This document shows, piece by piece, positions 6,605-8,904 of a DNA stretch of 8,904 nt (its first letter is position 1; each line of letters starts with the position of its first letter). The position numbers and the translations under genes were made by a program. Source of the stretch: Clostridia bacterium (GTDB lineage Bacteria; Bacillota; Clostridia; Christensenellales; Aristaeellaceae); assembly GCA_017469605.1 (NCBI GenBank), contig JAFUGB010000182.1, positions 1-8,904 of the forward strand, read 5' to 3'. The notes beneath the pieces were generated by a model. That model was not told the DNA's origin. It was given only the letters and a program-made list of their open reading frames with translations, and did not search any database.

Positions 6605-6754
6605 GATCTCGGAAGAGGGAGCTCCCCGTAAGGGGACGGCATAGCGCCGCATAGGATTGCCTGTCAGGAAACAGCGGGGGAGAACGGCAAGGCGTAAACC
6701 TTTCTCGATTATATGAGAACTGCCCTCACAATTCACAGAATAGGAGGACTTTTT
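6605..6754 (+). promoter_or_regulatory. Structured leader of the truncated HTH gene
   Basis: This non-coding stretch holds several short hairpins: TCCCC-GTAA-GGGGA (6623-6636), CGGC...GCCG in the following bases, and CTGT...ACAG (6661-6674). It ends with AGGAGG (6742-6747) 7 nt before the ATG at 6755. It may carry regulatory or transfer-origin functions of the former element, but nothing specific can be assigned. Confidence 0.3.
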
Positions 6755-7054
6755 ATGGCAAGCAACGGTTTTATGCGCGTGGACGATATTGCCGAAGAAC
6801 TCGGCGTTTCAACTTCCTATGCGTATAAGATCATTCGAAAGCTGAACGCAGAGCTTAAAAAGATTGAACCATATCTGAAGCAGATACATCCGCAGCATTT
6901 TCTCGATCCCTATGGGCGAACGGCCGCGTTTTCCCTTGGGATAATAAGGTTCAATAACCCCTACCCACTCATCCCACGGGATGATCTCGTCCATGATCTC
7001 AAGGAACTCTTTCCGCTTGGCTTCTTTCAGAAATTATACTCAATATCAGTATAG
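6755..7054 (+). pseudogene. Truncated excisionase-like small HTH gene, fused to antisense IS sequence
   Basis: The ATG at 6755 has a strong AGGAGG 7 nt upstream. The first 36 or so residues (MASNGFMRVDDIAEELGVS, then YAYKIIRKLNAELKK) form a winged-helix/excisionase-like DNA-binding segment of a type common as a roughly 60-residue protein in clostridial integrative elements. At about 6861 the match stops, and the remaining 63 residues are the reverse complement of an IS5-family transposase gene, read until the TAG at 7052-7054. The native C-terminal wing is lost. The 99-aa chimera could still be translated and may bind DNA poorly or not at all. Most likely a broken gene. Confidence 0.75.
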
Positions 7055-7068
7055 GTTTCTTGCTTCAT
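6861..7068 (-). pseudogene. IS5-family transposase, N-terminal fragment, frameshifted
   Basis: Read from the ATG at 7066-7068 (AGAGGTG 7 nt upstream), the product begins MKQETYTDIEYNF and then hits a stop. One base out of frame it goes on as LKEAKRKEFLEIMDEIIPWD, then WVGVIEPYYPKGKRGRSP and GIEKMLRMYLLQIWFNL. This is the N-terminal domain of IS5-group transposases (E. coli IS5 has ILPWQNMVEVIEPFYPK and ETMLRIHCMQHWYNLSD at the same place). A single-base indel near 7030 breaks the frame, and the gene is cut off after about 65 residues at the junction with the HTH gene. The DDE catalytic core is absent, so it is inactive. Confidence 0.88.
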
Positions 7069-7118
7069 TGCTGTTCACCTCTTTTGTTTGTTGAAGCTAT
7101 TATACCATACTGATATTG
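7041..7118. repeat. Perfect 12-bp inverted repeat around the transposase start
   Basis: CAATATCAGTAT (7041-7052) and its exact complement ATACTGATATTG (7107-7118) flank 54 bp that contain the transposase -10, ribosome binding site and ATG. One arm lies upstream of the transposase -10 and the other inside its first codons. Confidence 0.85.
7099..7107 (-). promoter_or_regulatory. Extended -10 promoter of the IS5-like transposase
   Basis: On the minus strand TGG-TATAAT (the hexamer lies at 7099-7104) is a consensus -10 with the TGn extension. The -35 region is poor. Predicted start is near 7092, about 24 nt before the transposase ATG. Confidence 0.55.
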
Positions 7119-7136
7119 GTTGCGTAGTGGGATTAA

Positions 7137-7307
7137 ATCAGAGATTTCTTAAAGAGATGAGTCCATCGCTGAAACGCCTTATGCCACGATGCTTTCCAGT
7201 TTTTTACGTGCTTGATACAGGTGAATTCCCGGATGGAATGACATTGCCCGGACCGGTGACAGGCTGCGCTGCGGGGTTACAGCAGTCCTTCCTGCCTTGT
7301 ACCCTTT
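7137..7307. other. Unassigned spacer between the IS remnant and the permease gene
   Basis: No clear gene, promoter or terminator was found. Two short open frames exist on the minus strand. One, 7133-7276, has no start codon and encodes a Trp- and Lys-rich peptide ending in KNWKASWHKAFQRW and KKSLI. The other continues the permease frame past its stop to 7179 and includes a 21-codon ATG frame at 7179-7244. Either may be a fragment of a lost gene. An imperfect palindrome lies around ATTCCCGGATGGAAT (7224-7238). Confidence 0.3.
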
Positions 7308-8363
7308 TCAGGGCATTTCCTCCTGCTTGGCACATTGCAGGGCGCGTACCGCTCCGCGAACACATACAAAAAGCGGCAGAGACAGCAGCATACCTGTAAG
7401 TCCGGCGGCCAGGCCGCCTGCTGACAGGAGCAGCAATACATATGCCGGATGCAGCCCGGTGGCGCCGCTCATGAGCCGGGGAGACAGGAAAACGCTCTCA
7501 ATCTGCTGCACCGCCGCCACAGCCACCATGGCCCACAGCGCGGTGTACAGTCCCCGGGGCAGCGAAAACAGCAGGATGGGCAGCGCGCCCAAATAGGGAC
7601 CCATATAGGGAATCAGATCGCAAACGCCCATCACCGCCCCCAGCAGCAGCCAAGCCGGCACGCCCACGATGAGCAGTCCCACGGCGGTGAGCAGCGCCAC
7701 CGCCAGGCTGACCAGCAGCTGGCCCCGGAAGTAAGCCGCGATCTCCCGCCGCATTTCCTTGAGCGCCGCCAGCAGCCGCCTTCGGTATTTGAGGGGAATT
7801 ACAAGCGATGCCTGAAAGCAAAAGCTTTCCCTGTCACGAAGGAAATAAAAGGCCAGCACGGGAGAAAGAAAGGCCCGGGTCAGCTTATCCGCCGCGCCCG
7901 CAATGCGCTGCATCAGCTTGGGGACCGCGTTAAGTGCCTCGCCCCCGGCCCGCTGGAGCAGCTCCTCCGAGGTTGCCAGGGTGATTTGCAGCCGGGAAAA
8001 CAGCTGGGTTTCCTCCAAGCGATCCAGCTGCTGCTGGATAAAATCGATCAGCTGGGGCACGGCGCCGGCCGCAAGGGACAGTTGCGATATCAGCTGGGGC
8101 ACCAGCAGCCAAAAAAGCCCCGCGGCGGCGGCAAACAGCGCCAGCAACGCCAGCAGCGCCGCAAAGCCCGCGGGCAGGCGGCGCTCCAACCGCCTGCACA
8201 GCGGCGCGGCCGCCCAGGCCAGCAGCACCGCCAGCGCAGTCTGGAACAGCAGCTGTACCACCAAGCGCCGAAAAAGAATCAGTAAAAGCGCCGCAGCCAG
8301 GCCCGCCGCGATCAGGCGGACGCGCTGCGGCGAAAGGCGGCCCAGGGCTGATTGCCGGGACAT
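7308..8363 (-). CDS. AI-2E family transporter (PerM/YtvI-like permease)
   Basis: The product is a 351-aa integral membrane protein. Hydrophobic segments lie at about 17-50, 66-92, 163-175, 215-247, 257-268, 275-287 and 307-335. A soluble amphipathic stretch (about 95-160) separates the second pair from the rest, as in this family. Family signatures are YFRGQ (211-215), DLIPYMGPYLGALP (249-262), QQIE (286-289), SPRLMSG (294-300) and GLHP (303-306). Members have been linked to AI-2 export, Na+/H+ antiport or sporulation, so the substrate cannot be named. ATG at 8361-8363 has only a weak ribosome binding site (GGGG), but the stop of the preceding small gene lies 1 nt upstream, so translation is probably coupled. 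Extreme local GC and Ala/Leu richness suit the rest of the operon. No clear terminator follows; transcription may run toward the IS remnant. Confidence 0.9.
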   Translation of the reverse strand: MSRQSALGRLSPQRVRLIAAGLAAALLLILFRRLVVQLLFQTALAVLLAWAAAPLCRRLERRLPAGFAALLALLALFAAAAGLFWLLVPQLISQLSLAAGAVPQLIDFIQQQLDRLEETQLFSRLQITLATSEELLQRAGGEALNAVPKLMQRIAGAADKLTRAFLSPVLAFYFLRDRESFCFQASLVIPLKYRRRLLAALKEMRREIAAYFRGQLLVSLAVALLTAVGLLIVGVPAWLLLGAVMGVCDLIPYMGPYLGALPILLFSLPRGLYTALWAMVAVAAVQQIESVFLSPRLMSGATGLHPAYVLLLLSAGGLAAGLTGMLLSLPLFVCVRGAVRALQCAKQEEMP

Positions 8364-8364
8364 G

Positions 8365-8502
8365 TTACAGCCCCAGCTTCCGGTTCAGCATCCGCTTTAC
8401 GCGTTTCATGGTGCGCATGGCATACTTGCGCGCTTTTTCCATCCGGCATCCCACGGCATAGCCCATCAGGGCTCCGGACATCATATACTTGGTCATTTTC
8501 AT
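8365..8502 (-). CDS. Small methionine-rich basic protein, 45 aa
   Basis: The ATG at 8500-8502 is preceded by AAAGGAGGA, a nearly perfect Shine-Dalgarno 6 nt away, and the frame ends in TAA at 8365-8367, one base before the permease ATG. The product starts MKMTKYMMSGALMGYAVG and ends RVKRMLNRKLGL. It has nine methionines in 45 residues, a short hydrophobic/small-residue N-terminal segment (about 7-18) and a strongly basic, amphipathic C-terminal helix (about 20-43, with nearly all charged residues Lys/Arg). This suggests a small membrane-associated peptide that could lie against the acidic membrane surface. Function is unknown. Its placement between the PRC-barrel and permease genes, with tight spacing on both sides, supports a real gene in the same operon and possible partnership with the permease. 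Confidence 0.75.
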   Translation of the reverse strand: MKMTKYMMSGALMGYAVGCRMEKARKYAMRTMKRVKRMLNRKLGL

Positions 8503-8515
8503 AAGCGTCCTCCTT

Positions 8516-8904
8516 TCAGTTTTGCCTGCATGGAATGGTCACCTGGCCGGTGCCGCCCATGGCACGGACATGGAAGGATGTGGCATACCAGCGGCCCGCG
8601 ATGAGGTCATCCACCGGGCCGGAGGAAATCTCCAGCGCGGCCACCCGCAGCGTGCTTTCATCCAGCAGCACATCGGTCACCAGGCCGATGCGCGCGCCGT
8701 TGGCATCGGTCACGCGGAACAGCCTGAAGGCCGCTTCCTTGGGTACCCGGCCGGGCTTCCGGGTGCAAAGCACCGACAGGCGGCCCAGCATGTCGATGTC
8801 CGCCGCGTCCACATAGCGCGAAGCGCGCAGTCCATCCCGCATTACCAGCCCATGCAGCGTCTTCCCATCCTGTCGCACCACACCGCGCACCACCGTGCCA
8901 ATCT
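8516..8904 (-). CDS. PRC-barrel domain protein, C-terminal part (5' end outside window)
   Basis: The frame is open to the window edge and encodes the last 128 residues, ending in TGA at 8516-8518; the stop overlaps the ribosome binding site of the next gene. Two PRC-barrel-like stretches can be seen. The tail of one (GVVRQDGKTLHGLVMRDGL, then ASRYVDAADIDMLG with a domain-ending charged strand) is followed by a complete one (FRLFRVTDANGARIGLVTD, then VLLDESTLRVAALEIS, ending RWYATSFHVRAMGGTGQVTIP). PRC barrels are small beta-barrels found in ribosome maturation factor RimM, photosynthetic reaction centre H subunit and YlmC/YmxH-type Firmicute proteins; here the role is unknown. A GTG at 8891-8893 could be read as a start, but the frame runs on upstream without a ribosome binding site there, so the gene is partial. 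First visible gene of the three-gene operon. Confidence 0.8.
   Translation of the reverse strand, partial: IGTVVRGVVRQDGKTLHGLVMRDGLRASRYVDAADIDMLGRLSVLCTRKPGRVPKEAAFRLFRVTDANGARIGLVTDVLLDESTLRVAALEISSGPVDDLIAGRWYATSFHVRAMGGTGQVTIPCRQN

Larger units (their letters stand above)
4865..7136. mobile_element. Probable degraded integrative element or islet downstream of guaA
   Basis: The stretch from about 5010 to 7140 is clearly AT-richer than the flanking guaA and permease genes (sampled lines near 37-47% GC, against 60-80%). It holds cargo typical of clostridial mobile elements: an XRE regulator, a truncated excisionase-like HTH and an IS5-family fragment. It starts at the 3' end of guaA, a known integration site. 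AGTGGGAATAA at the guaA end (4854-4864) matches AGTGGGATTAA (7126-7136) at 10 of 11 bases, which could be the two flanking direct repeats. No integrase, relaxase or conjugation gene is left. The boundaries are tentative. Confidence 0.45.

Noticed and set aside
7179..7307. Read-through extension of the permease past its TGA
   Set aside because: The frame happens to stay open for 42 codons, but the permease already ends at the usual family length and there is no recoding signal.
7088..7399. 103-codon plus-strand frame spanning the IS end, spacer and permease tail
   Set aside because: Starts at TTG with no ribosome binding site, crosses the apparent islet boundary and overlaps the permease gene by 92 bp.
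7449..8285. 278-codon plus-strand frame rich in Gln, Arg and His
   Set aside because: Antisense of the GC-rich AI-2E permease; the biased composition is what reversed Ala/Leu codons give.

Overview
The window looks like a chromosomal segment of a moderately GC-rich Clostridia-class Firmicute, probably a gut Oscillospiraceae- or Christensenellaceae-like organism. The grounds are a type III glutamine synthetase, a clostridial-style GMP synthase, strong AGGAGG ribosome binding sites, sigma-A promoters, and a PRC-barrel/small protein/AI-2E permease operon. This placement is inferred from gene content, not from a marker gene.

Layout: (1) 1-1001 (+) is the 3' part of a gene for a tandem-repeat protein with 192-bp units, ended by a perfect-stem bidirectional terminator at 1022-1053. 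(2) 1074-3143 (-) is the GSIII-type glutamine synthetase glnN. (3) 3341-4864 (+) is guaA, GMP synthase. glnN and guaA diverge from a 197-bp spacer in which two sigma-A promoters face opposite ways and share one -10 region. One gene makes glutamine and the other consumes it. (4) 4865-5039 holds a compound hairpin, a tandem GTTTGGCAAC/GTTTTGGCAAC repeat and a strong terminator. (5) 5040-7136 is an AT-richer accessory island. It contains a GNAT acetyltransferase and an XRE regulator in one operon, a truncated excisionase-like small HTH gene, and an antisense, frameshifted IS5-family transposase fragment that now supplies the tail of the HTH reading frame. The island reads as the remains of an integrative element next to guaA, whose 3' end is a known integration site. 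(6) 7137-7307 is unassigned. (7) 7308-8904 (-) is a GC-rich operon of a PRC-barrel protein (5' end outside the window), a 45-aa methionine-rich basic protein, and an AI-2E family permease.

The most notable observations are the overlapping divergent glnN/guaA promoters, an inverted repeat placed to hide the transposase start site in read-through transcripts, the mosaic 192-bp repeats, the HTH/antisense-IS fusion frame, and the small gene in the permease operon. I did not find a clearly new multi-gene system. The XRE-GNAT pair is the nearest candidate for an uncharacterised module.
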